Source: Acidimicrobiia bacterium
Lineage (GTDB): Bacteria > Actinomycetota > Acidimicrobiia > IMCC26256 > JADLDD01
Assembly: GCA_020846855.1 (NCBI GenBank)
Contig: JADLDD010000039.1
Coordinates: 1-64,000, forward strand
Reading direction: 5' to 3'
Length of the DNA: 64,000 nt
The notes beneath the pieces were generated by a model, which saw nothing but the letters and a program-made list of their open reading frames with translations, had not been told where the DNA came from and searched no databases. Made by a program: the position numbers and the translations under genes. The first letter of the stretch is position 1, and each line of letters starts with the position of its first letter. This document shows, one piece after another, positions 1 through 9,466 of the stretch.

Positions 1-1215
1 CCGCCGGTACCCGGCGCAGAGGTAGTTGAGGCCCGGCTCGCCGTCGGGGGTCGAGGTGAAGCGGTTCTTCGGGCACTCGCCGTGGCAGGCGAAGAGCACC
101 GGGCACTCGAGGCAGTAGCGGGGCAGGGAGTCGCGCTTGGCCGCGCCGAAGGCCCGCTGGGGCGGCGAGGCGAGCAGCTCGACCAGGTGGGTCTGGGTGA
201 TGTTGCCGAGCCGGTGCTCGGGATCCACGAAGTGGTCGCAGGAGTACATGTCGCCGTTGTGCTCGACGACCACCGCGTCTCCGCACGTCTCGGCGAAGAT
301 GCACAGGCCACCGGGGACGTCGAGCCACGAGGCCAGCGCGGCGTCGAACATCTGGACGAAGACCCGCCCCACGTCGTGGCGGAGCCACTCGTCGAAGACC
401 GCCACCAGGAACTCGCCCCACGCCTCCGGGTCGACGCTGCGGTCGGTGACCACGATGCCGGGCAGCGTTTCGCCGGCCCCTCGACCGAGGTGGGGGTCGG
501 CGCCGGCGGGTGCCGCGGGCGTGGCCGGGATGGTGGTCTCGACCACCGGGATGAACTGCACGAACTCGACGCCGAGGTCGTCGCGGAAGAAGCGGTAGAC
601 GTCGAGCGGGTGATGCTGGTTGGCGGCGTTGACGGTGCAGAGCACGTTGAGCTCCACACCGTGGCGCTTCAGGAGCTCCACGCCGCGCATCACGCGCTCG
701 AAGGTGGGCTCGCCCTTCTTGTCGACCCGGTAGCGGTCGTGGAGGTGGGCGGGGCCGTCGATGCTGATCCCCACGAGGAAGCCGTGGCGGGCGAACAGGT
801 CGCACCACTCGTCGGTGAGCAGGGTGCCGTTGGTCTGGATCGTGTGGTGTAGGCGCTGGGCCGGCCGGCGGTGCTCCTCGGCGAGGGCGAGGGCGCGGCG
901 GAAGAAGTCGACCCCCATCAGGGTGGGCTCCCCGCCCTGCCAGGCGATCGTGACGTCGGGGGCATCCTGCCCCTCGATCACCTGGCGGATGTAGGCCTCG
1001 AGGACGTCGTCGGGCATCCGGAAGCGGTCGCCGGGGTAGAGCGACTCCTTGGCGAGGAAGTAGCAGTACGAGCAGTTCAGGTTGCAGATCGGGCCGGCGG
1101 GCTTCGCCATCACGTGGAATGCCGGTGGCGCCGTGCGGGGCCTCGGGTCCGGGAGCGCCGGCGCGGCGCGGCCGGGTCGCACGGGAACGGTTGGCCCGGC
1201 GGCTGCTCGTTCCAT
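1..1215 (-). CDS. Radical SAM protein, anaerobic sulfatase-maturase (anSME)-like, truncated by window edge
   Basis: Reverse-strand translation from ATG at 1215 (or 1110): ...FHVMAKPAGPICNLNCSYCYFLAKESLYPG...WQGGEPTLMGVDFFR...QTNGTLL...SIDGPAHLHDRYR...C-terminal CxxCPVLFACHGECPKNRF. CxxxCxxC radical-SAM motif plus SPASM-type cysteines. Not in the ORF track because it runs off the left edge. Confidence 0.88.
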   Translation of the reverse strand, partial: MERAAAGPTVPVRPGRAAPALPDPRPRTAPPAFHVMAKPAGPICNLNCSYCYFLAKESLYPGDRFRMPDDVLEAYIRQVIEGQDAPDVTIAWQGGEPTLMGVDFFRRALALAEEHRRPAQRLHHTIQTNGTLLTDEWCDLFARHGFLVGISIDGPAHLHDRYRVDKKGEPTFERVMRGVELLKRHGVELNVLCTVNAANQHHPLDVYRFFRDDLGVEFVQFIPVVETTIPATPAAPAGADPHLGRGAGETLPGIVVTDRSVDPEAWGEFLVAVFDEWLRHDVGRVFVQMFDAALASWLDVPGGLCIFAETCGDAVVVEHNGDMYSCDHFVDPEHRLGNITQTHLVELLASPPQRAFGAAKRDSLPRYCLECPVLFACHGECPKNRFTSTPDGEPGLNYLCAGYRR

Positions 1216-1415
1216 GGGGCGCCGACCGTAGCCCGCCCCGCCGGGACAGCGCCCCGGCGAGGCGGCGGGCCGGTATCGATGCCCGTCGCACACCGGTCCG
1301 GCGCCGGCCGACGGCCGCGCCGACTGGCTGGCGGACCGATGAGTCGGAGACGCCGTCGCCGTCTGATGCGTGGGCCGCCGGAACCGGCGCCCGACCGCGT
1401 CCCGGGAGGACTTCC

Positions 1416-1895
1416 ATGCCGCGGATCGTTCCCAACCTCTGGTTCGACACCCAGGCCCTCGAGGCGGCCCAGCACTACGTGGCGGTGTTCCCGAACTCGA
1501 GGATCACCGACGTGAGCCACTACTCGGACGACGGGCCGAGGCCCGCCGGCACGGTCCTGACCGTCGACCTCGAGCTCGACGGCCAGCGCTTCACGGCCAT
1601 CAACGGCGGGCCCGAGTACACCTTCAACGAAGCGATCTCGCTGCTGATCGAGTGCGCCGACCAGGCCGAGGTCGACCACTACTGGTCGGCGTTGACCGAG
1701 GGCGGCGAGGAGGTGCAGTGCGGGTGGCTCAAGGACCGGTACGGGCTCTCGTGGCAGGTGGTTCCCGCGGGTCTGGCCGCCCTGCTCACCGATCCCGACG
1801 AGGGCCGTCGCGGCCGGGCCATGAAGGCCATGTTCGGGATGAAGAAGCTCGACCTGGCCGCGCTGGAGGCCGCGGTCGACGCCAATACCATGTGA
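1416..1895 (+). CDS. PhnB-like/VOC-fold protein (3-demethylubiquinone-9 3-methyltransferase-type domain)
   Basis: MPRIVPNLWFDTQALEAAQHYVAVFPNSRI...FTAINGGPEYTFNEAISLLIEC...CGWLKDRYGLSWQVVP; family-typical motifs; ATG internal to the longer ORF. Confidence 0.88.
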   Translation: MPRIVPNLWFDTQALEAAQHYVAVFPNSRITDVSHYSDDGPRPAGTVLTVDLELDGQRFTAINGGPEYTFNEAISLLIECADQAEVDHYWSALTEGGEEVQCGWLKDRYGLSWQVVPAGLAALLTDPDEGRRGRAMKAMFGMKKLDLAALEAAVDANTM

Positions 1896-1965
1896 GCATG
1901 TCCGTGGGCATGGTCGTCGCAGTAGGACGCGACGGCGGGGTGGGACGGTTCCAGGAGGCTTCCCG

Positions 1966-2439
1966 GTGAGCGGGTCGCTCGGTCCGCGCTCCGCCGGTCG
2001 GCACCGACTCCCACGGGTCCTGGCCCTGGTGGCCATGGTTTGGACGTTGGCCGTGTCGGTGTACTGGGCCCTCGCCCCCACCGTGACGCTGACGAGCGTG
2101 AGTGCCACCCCCGTACCCGCACCCGTGGCCGGCGGTACGGGCGAGGGGTGGAGTTCCACCAGACACGTGACCTTGGTCGAGGACTCGGGAGCGTCGATAC
2201 TCCTCGTCCTGGCGGTCCCGGTGGTGGTGGCGGCTCTGGGAGCCGCGCCCTGGAGCGAGCGCCGGTCCCGCGCCGCCCGCCTCTCGTCGGGAGCCGTCCT
2301 GGCCGCCGCGGCGCTCGTCGCGGTGGCCTCGCTCGGCCTTCCCTACCTGCCCGCGGCCGTGCTGCTCCTGGTGGCCGCCTTCAAGACGCCCCGCGTCCGC
2401 GACGTCGAGCACAACCCGTCACCCGCGTTGGGTCGCTAA
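1966..2439 (+). CDS. Small hypothetical membrane protein
   Basis: GTG-start ORF, 157 aa, several hydrophobic segments; stop codon lies inside the first copy of the downstream hairpin repeat. Confidence 0.5.
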   Translation: MSGSLGPRSAGRHRLPRVLALVAMVWTLAVSVYWALAPTVTLTSVSATPVPAPVAGGTGEGWSSTRHVTLVEDSGASILLVLAVPVVVAALGAAPWSERRSRAARLSSGAVLAAAALVAVASLGLPYLPAAVLLLVAAFKTPRVRDVEHNPSPALGR

Positions 2440-2615
2440 CCGGCGCCATGCGAACGTTTGTGACCCAACGCTGGATGGAGGGGGAGGCCGAGGGGTTGGG
2501 TCGCTAACCGGCGCCATGCGAACGTTTGTGACCCAACGCTGGATGGAGAGGGAGGCAGAGGGGTTGGGTTGGGTCGCTAACCGGCGCCATGCGAACGTTT
2601 GTGACCCAACGCTGG
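2425..2615. repeat. Three tandem copies of a 43-nt hairpin element (GTTGGGTCGCTAACCGGCGCCATGCGAACGTTTGTGACCCAAC) plus conserved spacer
   Basis: Copies start at 2427, 2495 and 2568 (periods 68 and 73). Arms GTTGGGTCGCTAAC/GTTTGTGACCCAAC pair over 14 positions with one G-T wobble and one T-T mismatch; 15-nt loop. Confidence 0.95.
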
Positions 2616-2695
2616 GAGAACGGGGTGGGGACGGGGCGCGGGGACAGCGGCCGTCGCCGGTGAGTCGCCGGTCGCCGGTGAGTCGTCGGTGATCG

Positions 2696-3829
2696 TCAGT
2701 CGGTCTCGAGGAGGCCGTGGAGGCGTTCGACGGCGTCGACGAACTCCTCGACCATCTCCTGGACCACCCGGCGGGTCGGCCGGACGGTCGTCATGCTGCC
2801 CACCACCTGGCCCACGAAGTAGGTGACGAGCCGGTTGGCCCCGGTGCCCTCCTGGTCGGCGACCCGGAAGATGCGGTTCATCGCCGGGCCGATCAGCATC
2901 GGCTGCATCGGCATGGCCAGCGGGCCGGGGCCCTCCGGGCTCTCCCACTCGTCGGTCCACGCCGTGCGCAGCATCCGGGCCGGCTTGCCGGTCAGCGACC
3001 GGGAGCGCACCGTGTCGCCCGCGCCGGCGGCGAGGAACTTCCTCTGGATCGCCGGGGGCACCTCGGCCTCCTCGGTGGTGAGCCACACCGAGCCGCACCA
3101 CACGCCGTCGGCGCCCAGCGCCATGCCCGCCGCGAGCTGGCGGCCGCGCGCGATGCCGCCTGCCGCGAGCACCGGCCGCGGCGCGACGGCGTCGACCACG
3201 TCGGGGACGAGCACCATGGTGGCGATCTGGCCGGTGTGGCCGCCGGCCTCGGTGCCCTGGGCCACGATCAGGTCGGCCCCGGCGGCGGCGTGGCGCTCGG
3301 CGTGGTGCACGGTCCCCGCCAGCGCGGCGACGGGGATGCCGGCGCCGTGGGCCCGCTCGATGAAGTGGGCGGGCGGCGGCCCGAGGGCCGAGACCACCAG
3401 GCTCGGCGAGTGCGAGAAGCACACATCGAGGAGCGGCGCCATGCTCTTCGGGTCGACGCGCAGGCCGCCCATCCCCTGGCCGGGTTCGACGCCCTCGGGC
3501 GCGGGCGGGACGTCGTAGCGGGCGAGGAGCCCGTCGAGGAACCTGCGGTGCTCCTCGGGCACGAGCGCGGCGAGGCTCTCGCGGTCGAGGCCGCCCTCCT
3601 CGGCGCCGACGAAGCGCTCGGGGACGAGCAGGTCGACCCCGAACGGCTTGCCCTTCACCTGCTCCTCGATCCACGCGAGATCGACGTCGAGCTGCTCGGG
3701 GCTGTGGGCCACAGCTCCGAGCACCCCGCAGCCGCCGGCGTTGGTCACCGCGGCCACGACGTCGCGGCAGTGGGAGAAGGCGAAGATCGGGACGTCGATC
3801 CCGACCAGCTCGGTGGCCTTGGTGCGCAT
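2696..3829 (-). CDS. Nitronate monooxygenase (2-nitropropane dioxygenase family)
   Basis: MRTKATELVGIDVPIFAFSHCRDVVAAVTNAGGCGVLGA...IVAQGTEAGGHTGQIATMVLVPDVVDAV...VLAAGGIARGRQLAAGMALGADGVWCGSVWL. Confidence 0.9.
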   Translation of the reverse strand: MRTKATELVGIDVPIFAFSHCRDVVAAVTNAGGCGVLGAVAHSPEQLDVDLAWIEEQVKGKPFGVDLLVPERFVGAEEGGLDRESLAALVPEEHRRFLDGLLARYDVPPAPEGVEPGQGMGGLRVDPKSMAPLLDVCFSHSPSLVVSALGPPPAHFIERAHGAGIPVAALAGTVHHAERHAAAGADLIVAQGTEAGGHTGQIATMVLVPDVVDAVAPRPVLAAGGIARGRQLAAGMALGADGVWCGSVWLTTEEAEVPPAIQRKFLAAGAGDTVRSRSLTGKPARMLRTAWTDEWESPEGPGPLAMPMQPMLIGPAMNRIFRVADQEGTGANRLVTYFVGQVVGSMTTVRPTRRVVQEMVEEFVDAVERLHGLLETD

Positions 3830-3922
3830 GCTGTCGCTCCGGTTCGGTCGCAGCGGCCGGCGCCGCCGTCCGCGCCGGAGCGTAGGGCAGCGGCCGGGGC
3901 GCCCGTCAGCTAGGAAGTGGGC

Positions 3923-6187
3923 ATGAGCGGACCCACTCCCTTCGATCGGGCCGCCGCCGCGGTGGCCGGCGGTGCCGACCCGGTCGCCGAGGCCCGCGGC
4001 CTCGTCGGCCTCATGACCCCGGCCGAGCGGCGCTGGTGCCTCGACGGCGACCAGCCCTGCTGGGCGGGCCTGGCGGCCATGGCGCGGGGCGACTACCACC
4101 GGCGCTCGTTCCTGGCCGCACGAGTCGAGCGCCTCGGTATCCCGGGCTTCGCCTTCACCGACGGTCCCCGCGGCCTGACGACCGGGCCGGCCACCGCGTT
4201 CCCGGTGAGCATGGCCCGCGGCGCCACCTGGGACGTGGAGCTCGAGGAGAGGATCGGAGAGGCGATCGGGACCGAATTGCGGGCCGTGGACGCCAACCTC
4301 TTCGGCGGCGTCTGCGTCAACGTGCTCCGGCATCCGGCCTGGGGGAGGGCCCAGGAGACCTACGGCGAGGACCCGTTCCTCGTGGGCGAGATGGGCGCCG
4401 CCCTCGCCCGCGGGGTGCAGCGCCACGCCATGGCCTGCGTGAAGCACTTCGCCGTCAATTCGATGGAGAACGCCCGCTTCACCGTCGACGTCACCGTCGA
4501 CGAGGTGGCGCTCCACGAGGTGTTCCTGCCGCACTTCCGCCGGGTGGTGGAGGAGGGCGTCGCCTGCGTGATGACCGCCTACAACTCGATGAACGGGGAG
4601 TGGTGCGGCCAGAACCGGGAGCTGATCACCGGGATCCTGCGCGACGAGTGGGGCTTCGAGGGCATCGTCATCTCCGACTGGATCTTCGGGCTGCGCGACG
4701 CGGCGAAGTCGGTGCTCGCCGGCCTCGACGTGGAGATGCCGTTCCCGATGGTGCGGGCCCAGCACCTCGACGCCGCGCTGGCCGACGGCACGGTGACCGA
4801 GGACGACGTCGCCACCATCGCCACGCGCGTGGTGGCCACGATGCTGCGCTGGTGGTCGGTCGTCTCCCGTCCGGGGCCCCCGATCGACGTGCTGGCGTCA
4901 CCCGAGCACCGGGCCCTGGCCCGGGAGGCGGCGGCCGCGTCGATCGTGCTGCTGCGCAACGAGCCGGTCGACGGCGGCCCGGCGCTGCCCCTCGACCCCG
5001 CCGGGCTGAGCCGGCTGGCGGTGGTGGGGCGCCTGGCGGCGGTCCGCAACCTGGGCGACGGCGGGTCCAGCGACGTGTGGGCCCCCTCGGCGGCGACGCC
5101 GCTCGACGGCCTGCGGGCGGCGCTGGGGGCCGACCGCCGCGAGGGCCCTGGCGCCGGCGCCGCGGTGGAGGTCGTCCACGACGACGGCGCCGACCCGGCG
5201 TCGGCCGCGGCCGTCGCGGCCTCGGCCGACGCGGCGGTGGTGGTGGTCGGGTACACCAAGGACGACGAGGGCGAGTTCATCGGCGCCACGTCGAAGGAGC
5301 TGACGGCGCTCCTCCCCGGCCCCGACGACCCCGAGCTGGCGGCGGAGTTCGAGGCCCGCCTGGCGGCCGAGGGGGACCGGGGTTGGGAGAACCCCAACCC
5401 GGCCGCCGAGGCCGGGGGCTTCGCCACCGGCGGCGACCGGACGTCCCTGCGACTGCACCCGGCCGACGAGGACCTGATCGCCGCGGTCGCCGCGGCGTGC
5501 CCCCGGACGGTCGTGGTGGTGATGGCGGGGAGCGCCGTGCTCGTCGAGCCGTGGTTCTCGTCGGTCCCGGCCATCGCGGCCACCTGGTACCCGGGGATGG
5601 AGGGCGGCCACGCGCTCGCCGACGTGCTCCTCGGCCGGGGCGAGCCGGTCGGCCGCCTGCCTTTCACGGTCCCCACCGACGAGGCCCACCTGCCGCCGTT
5701 CGACCGCGACGCGGAAGAAGTCGTGTACGACTCGTGGCACGGCTACTGGCGCCTGGCCCGCGACGGGCATGCGGCCCGGTACCCGTTCGGTTTCGGGCTG
5801 TCCTACACCGACCTCTCGATCGACGGCGCCACCGCCGCGATCGAGGCGCCCGGGGGCTCCCAGGTGCCCGCGGACGGCGGCGACCCGGCGGCCGGGCACC
5901 TCGTGGTGGCGGCGACGGTGTCGAACCGCGGCGCCCGGGCCGGCGTGGAGGTGGTCCAGGTGTACGCGGCGGCCGAGGGCTCACCGCCGCGCCTGGCCGG
6001 CTTCGCCCGGGTGCCGCTCCGGCCCGACGAGAGCTCGACGGCCGAGGTGCGGGTTCCATTGGGCCGCCTGGCCCGGCGCGACCCGTCGGCCCACCGCTGG
6101 GTCCCGGCCGCGGGGCCGCACCTCGTGGTGGTGGCCCGCCACGCCCAGGACCCCGACGCCCACGAGTTCCACGTCGATCTCGGCTGA
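3923..6187 (+). CDS. Glycoside hydrolase family 3 (beta-glucosidase-like)
   Basis: TDGPRGLT, CVKHFAVNSMENAR, YNSMNGEWCGQN, GFEGIVISDW and C-terminal fibronectin-III-like domain (VSNRGARAGVEVVQVY). Confidence 0.92.
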   Translation: MSGPTPFDRAAAAVAGGADPVAEARGLVGLMTPAERRWCLDGDQPCWAGLAAMARGDYHRRSFLAARVERLGIPGFAFTDGPRGLTTGPATAFPVSMARGATWDVELEERIGEAIGTELRAVDANLFGGVCVNVLRHPAWGRAQETYGEDPFLVGEMGAALARGVQRHAMACVKHFAVNSMENARFTVDVTVDEVALHEVFLPHFRRVVEEGVACVMTAYNSMNGEWCGQNRELITGILRDEWGFEGIVISDWIFGLRDAAKSVLAGLDVEMPFPMVRAQHLDAALADGTVTEDDVATIATRVVATMLRWWSVVSRPGPPIDVLASPEHRALAREAAAASIVLLRNEPVDGGPALPLDPAGLSRLAVVGRLAAVRNLGDGGSSDVWAPSAATPLDGLRAALGADRREGPGAGAAVEVVHDDGADPASAAAVAASADAAVVVVGYTKDDEGEFIGATSKELTALLPGPDDPELAAEFEARLAAEGDRGWENPNPAAEAGGFATGGDRTSLRLHPADEDLIAAVAAACPRTVVVVMAGSAVLVEPWFSSVPAIAATWYPGMEGGHALADVLLGRGEPVGRLPFTVPTDEAHLPPFDRDAEEVVYDSWHGYWRLARDGHAARYPFGFGLSYTDLSIDGATAAIEAPGGSQVPADGGDPAAGHLVVAATVSNRGARAGVEVVQVYAAAEGSPPRLAGFARVPLRPDESSTAEVRVPLGRLARRDPSAHRWVPAAGPHLVVVARHAQDPDAHEFHVDLG

Positions 6188-6259
6188 CCACGATCCACCG
6201 TCGGACGCGGCCCGCGGGACGGGCCCGGTCGATGCGTCGGACCCGCCCCGCGGCTCCGC

Positions 6260-6649
6260 CTAGCCGGTCAGCCTGGCGAGCCGCCCGGCCATGTGGGCCA
6301 TCACCTCCTGGTGGTCGACCTGCGGGCTGAAGAGGACCATCTCCGTGTCCTCGTCGGCGCGCACCGTGTGGCCGGCCGGCCAGTGGACCAGGTCTCCCGC
6401 CCGGCACGCCTCCTGCTCCCCACCGGTGTAGGTCACGGTCACGCGGCCGCTGATGACGTAGCCCCAGTGTGGGGCCTGGCAGCCGTCGTCGGGCAGTCCT
6501 TCCAGGAGCGGGGAGATGTCGACCCCTGCCTCGAGCCGGTAGTGCTCCGCGGCCAGCGTGGCCGCGACGGTACCGAAGTCGGGTCGATGGCGGGCCGTCG
6601 CCCCCGGGGCGTCCATCACCACCGGGATGTCGTCGCTGCGCGTCCTCAT
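6260..6649 (-). CDS. Cupin-domain protein
   Basis: 129 aa: APHWGYVISGRVTVTYTGGEQEACRAGDLVHWPAGHTVRADEDTEMVLFSP. Confidence 0.8.
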   Translation of the reverse strand: MRTRSDDIPVVMDAPGATARHRPDFGTVAATLAAEHYRLEAGVDISPLLEGLPDDGCQAPHWGYVISGRVTVTYTGGEQEACRAGDLVHWPAGHTVRADEDTEMVLFSPQVDHQEVMAHMAGRLARLTG

Positions 6650-6727
6650 GTCGTCGCCTCCTGTCGCTCGGCGCCGGCGGGTACCGGCGCTCGTGCACCC
6701 ATAGGCGTGACAGGCCATTGTTACGTC

Positions 6728-8725
6728 GTGACAGGCGCGCTCGCCGCGGCGAGAGCCGCGATCGAGGCGGGGGATCCGGCCGGCGCGCTGGACGCCCTCG
6801 AAGGCCTCGACCCGTCGGAGGCGGTGCTGGCCCTCCGGGCCGACGCCGCGTACCGGGCCGGTCGGTTCGAGGCCTCGCTCGGGGCTCGCGAGGCCCTCTA
6901 CTCGCTGCAGCTCGGCGAGGGTCGGACGTCGGACGCCGCCCTCACGGCGGCGACCGTCGCCATGCACCTCCTCGTCGACACCGGGCTGATGGCCGCCGTC
7001 CGCGGCTGGGTGGCGAAGGCCGAACGGGTCCTCGACCTCGACGGCGACGGCGGCGCCGAGGCGGCGGCGCTGATCGCGGCCGTTCGCACCTACGAGCGGT
7101 TCCTCTCCGGCGACGCCCCCGCCGCCGGACGCCACGCCCGGGAGGCCGTCGCGCTCGGTACGTCGCTCGGCTTTCATCCCGCCGTGGTGATGGGACGTGT
7201 CGCGACCGCGCGCCTCTTGACGATGGACGGCCGCGTCGACGAGGGCGTAGCCCTGCTCGACGAGGTGGCCGCCGACCTGATGAGCGGGAGCCACGATCCG
7301 TTCCTCACGGGGAACATGTACTGCGAGCTCGTGTGCGCCGCGCAGGCGCTCCTGCTGGTGGATCGGGCCCGGGAGTGGACCGACGTCATGGAGCGGTGGC
7401 GGCGCGGGGTCGCGTACGGAGGCGCGCGCGGCCGCTGTCGGGTCCACCGGGCCGAGATGCTCCGGATCGCCGGCCCGGCGGCCGCGGCCGAGGAGGAGGC
7501 TCTCGCCGCCTGCGCCGACCTGCGGCCCTGGATGCGGCGCGAGCTGGGCTGGCCGCTCGCCGAGCTCGGCAACATCCGGCTGCGCCGGGGCGACCTCGTC
7601 GGGGCCGAGGAGGCGTTCCTGAGTGCCCACGCCCGCGCGTGGTCGGCACAGCCGGGTCTGGCCCTGCTGCGCATGGAGCAGGGGGAACTCGCGGCCGCCG
7701 CGGAGCTCGTCGCCGCGGAGATCGAATCGCCCATGGTGCTCCCCTGGAAGGAGCGGCCGCCGATCGCCGGCCTCCAGCTGGTGCCGTTGCTGGAGGCCCA
7801 GGCCGAGATCGCCTTCGCGGCGGGCGACGCGGTGGTCGCGGCGGCCGCCGCCGGCCGGTTGGGGTCGATCGCCGGCCGGCACGCGACGCCCGGTGTCCGG
7901 GCCGCGGCCGACCTGGCAGCGGCCCGGGCCGCGGTCCTCGCCGGCGATCCGGCGGGTGCCACCGCCGCGGCCGGGGCGGCTCTGGCGGGGTGGGTCGACC
8001 TCGACGCGCCCTACGACGCGGCGGCGGCACGCGTGGTGCTCGGGCACGCCTGGAGGCTCGCGGGCAACCGGGAGGCGGCGTCTCTCGAGTGGCGCGCGGC
8101 CCGGGCCGCCTTCGCGGTCTACGGGGCCCCGCGCCGGCAGGCCGAGGCCGAGTCCCTGCTGGAGGGGGTGGCGTCCCGTCCCCGAACCCCGGTCGCCGCC
8201 CTCGCCCGGGTGGGCGACGGCTGGCGGATCGGGTTCGGCGATCGCGAGGTGGCGATGGCCGACCTCAAGGGCCTACGGCTCCTGGGCCGGCTGCTGTCGG
8301 CCCCCGGGAAGGAGTTCCGCGCGCTCGATCTCGCCGGCGCGGGGACGGTCGAGGCGGGGATCCCCGCCCTCGACGACGAGGCCAAGGCCGCCTACCGCCG
8401 GCGGCTGGCCGAGGTCGACCAGGACATCGCCGCCGCCGAGGCCGACCACGACCTGGGGCGGGCCGCGCGGGCGAAGCACGACCGGGAGTACCTGGTCCGG
8501 GAGCTCGGTCGGGCCGTGGGCCTCCACGGGCGAACGCGCCGGGTGGGCGGAACCGAGGAGAGGGCCCGTACGAGCGTGACCCGGACCCTGCGCTACGCGA
8601 TCGCCCGCATCGCCGACGGGCTGCCCGACCTCGGCGAGCACCTCGGCCGCTCGGTGTGCACGGGCGTGTACTGCAGCTACCGGCCCGATCCGCTGAGTCC
8701 CGTGACCTGGCACCTCGACGTCTGA
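6728..8725 (+). CDS. Large TPR-like helical protein with actinobacterial regulator-associated C-terminal domain
   Basis: GTG start; Ala-rich helical repeats; C-terminus DLKGLRLLGRLLSAPGKEFRALDLAG...AAYRRRLAEVDQDIAAAEADHDLGRAARAKHDREYLVRELGRAVGLHGRTRR...RTLRYAIARI resembles C-termini of LuxR/SARP/cyclase-type large regulators; no N-terminal P-loop seen. Confidence 0.65.
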   Translation: MTGALAAARAAIEAGDPAGALDALEGLDPSEAVLALRADAAYRAGRFEASLGAREALYSLQLGEGRTSDAALTAATVAMHLLVDTGLMAAVRGWVAKAERVLDLDGDGGAEAAALIAAVRTYERFLSGDAPAAGRHAREAVALGTSLGFHPAVVMGRVATARLLTMDGRVDEGVALLDEVAADLMSGSHDPFLTGNMYCELVCAAQALLLVDRAREWTDVMERWRRGVAYGGARGRCRVHRAEMLRIAGPAAAAEEEALAACADLRPWMRRELGWPLAELGNIRLRRGDLVGAEEAFLSAHARAWSAQPGLALLRMEQGELAAAAELVAAEIESPMVLPWKERPPIAGLQLVPLLEAQAEIAFAAGDAVVAAAAAGRLGSIAGRHATPGVRAAADLAAARAAVLAGDPAGATAAAGAALAGWVDLDAPYDAAAARVVLGHAWRLAGNREAASLEWRAARAAFAVYGAPRRQAEAESLLEGVASRPRTPVAALARVGDGWRIGFGDREVAMADLKGLRLLGRLLSAPGKEFRALDLAGAGTVEAGIPALDDEAKAAYRRRLAEVDQDIAAAEADHDLGRAARAKHDREYLVRELGRAVGLHGRTRRVGGTEERARTSVTRTLRYAIARIADGLPDLGEHLGRSVCTGVYCSYRPDPLSPVTWHLDV

Positions 8726-8785
8726 CGCGGACTCCCGACGTCGACGCGACGCTCAGGCGGCGGCCGCGGCGGGACCCGTCGGGGG

Positions 8786-9466
8786 TCAGGTGTTGCGGGC
8801 CCAGAGGGCGGCGGCCGACAGCAGGTGCCAGCCGGCGTGGGCCTGGAGCCGGGAGTCGGGCCGGCACCACCCCCGCCCGGTGCGTCCGTTGACCTGGAGG
8901 GCGAGGCCGGCGCCGGCCAGCACCGCGGCGACGAGGCCCCGCCGCCGATCGGGGGCAGGCGCCGGACCGCGCGTCGAGAACCGCCGTACCTCGAGCAGCG
9001 TGGCGAGCCCGGCGGTGCCGGCCTGCGCGGCGGTGGTGGTGCGCGGGTGGGCCAGCACCGCCGAGCCGGCCGCGACCCCGGCCAGGGCGGCGCGCCGGCC
9101 GGCGGCGCTCCCGCGGCCGGCCCGCCGGTCGTCGACCGGGGGTGGTGGGCCGGCCAGGTCGGTCACCGCGATCGTCGCGGCCAGGTTGAGCAGGGTGGCG
9201 TCGTGGAGCCACCGCCCGAACGCGGTCCCGGGGCCGTGGTAGGCGACGCTGCCCAACCCGGCCATCGCCATCGCCCATCCGACGGGCCCGGTGGCGCCGG
9301 GCCGGTGGCGGCCGTCCCGGCGCCCGGCGGCGACCACCCGCGCGCCGGCGAGCACGAAGCCGAGGCTCGAGATCGTGTTGACGGGCTGGGTGACGAGTCC
9401 GGGCCGGCACCGCTCGCAGTCGGAGGCGGCGACGACGCGGCCCCGGTCAGACCGGGGTGTCGACAC
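8786..9466 (-). CDS. Ceramidase-like (CREST superfamily) membrane protein
   Basis: CERCRPGLVTQPVNTISSLGFVLAG...GLGSVAYHGPGTAFGRWLHDATLLNL...LQAHAGWHLLSAAALWARN: S/H/H..H pattern of the alkaline ceramidase family; GTG start overlaps the upstream acyltransferase stop. Confidence 0.6.
   Translation of the reverse strand: MSTPRSDRGRVVAASDCERCRPGLVTQPVNTISSLGFVLAGARVVAAGRRDGRHRPGATGPVGWAMAMAGLGSVAYHGPGTAFGRWLHDATLLNLAATIAVTDLAGPPPPVDDRRAGRGSAAGRRAALAGVAAGSAVLAHPRTTTAAQAGTAGLATLLEVRRFSTRGPAPAPDRRRGLVAAVLAGAGLALQVNGRTGRGWCRPDSRLQAHAGWHLLSAAALWARNT

Noticed and set aside
2425-2615. CRISPR array
   Set aside because: Spacers between copies are themselves conserved, there are only three copies, and no cas genes are in view.
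2717-3913. 398-aa plus-strand ORF
   Set aside because: Antisense shadow of the nitronate monooxygenase gene.
4036-6330. 764-aa plus-strand ORF with poly-Arg/Gly composition
   Set aside because: Out-of-frame shadow of the GH3 gene.
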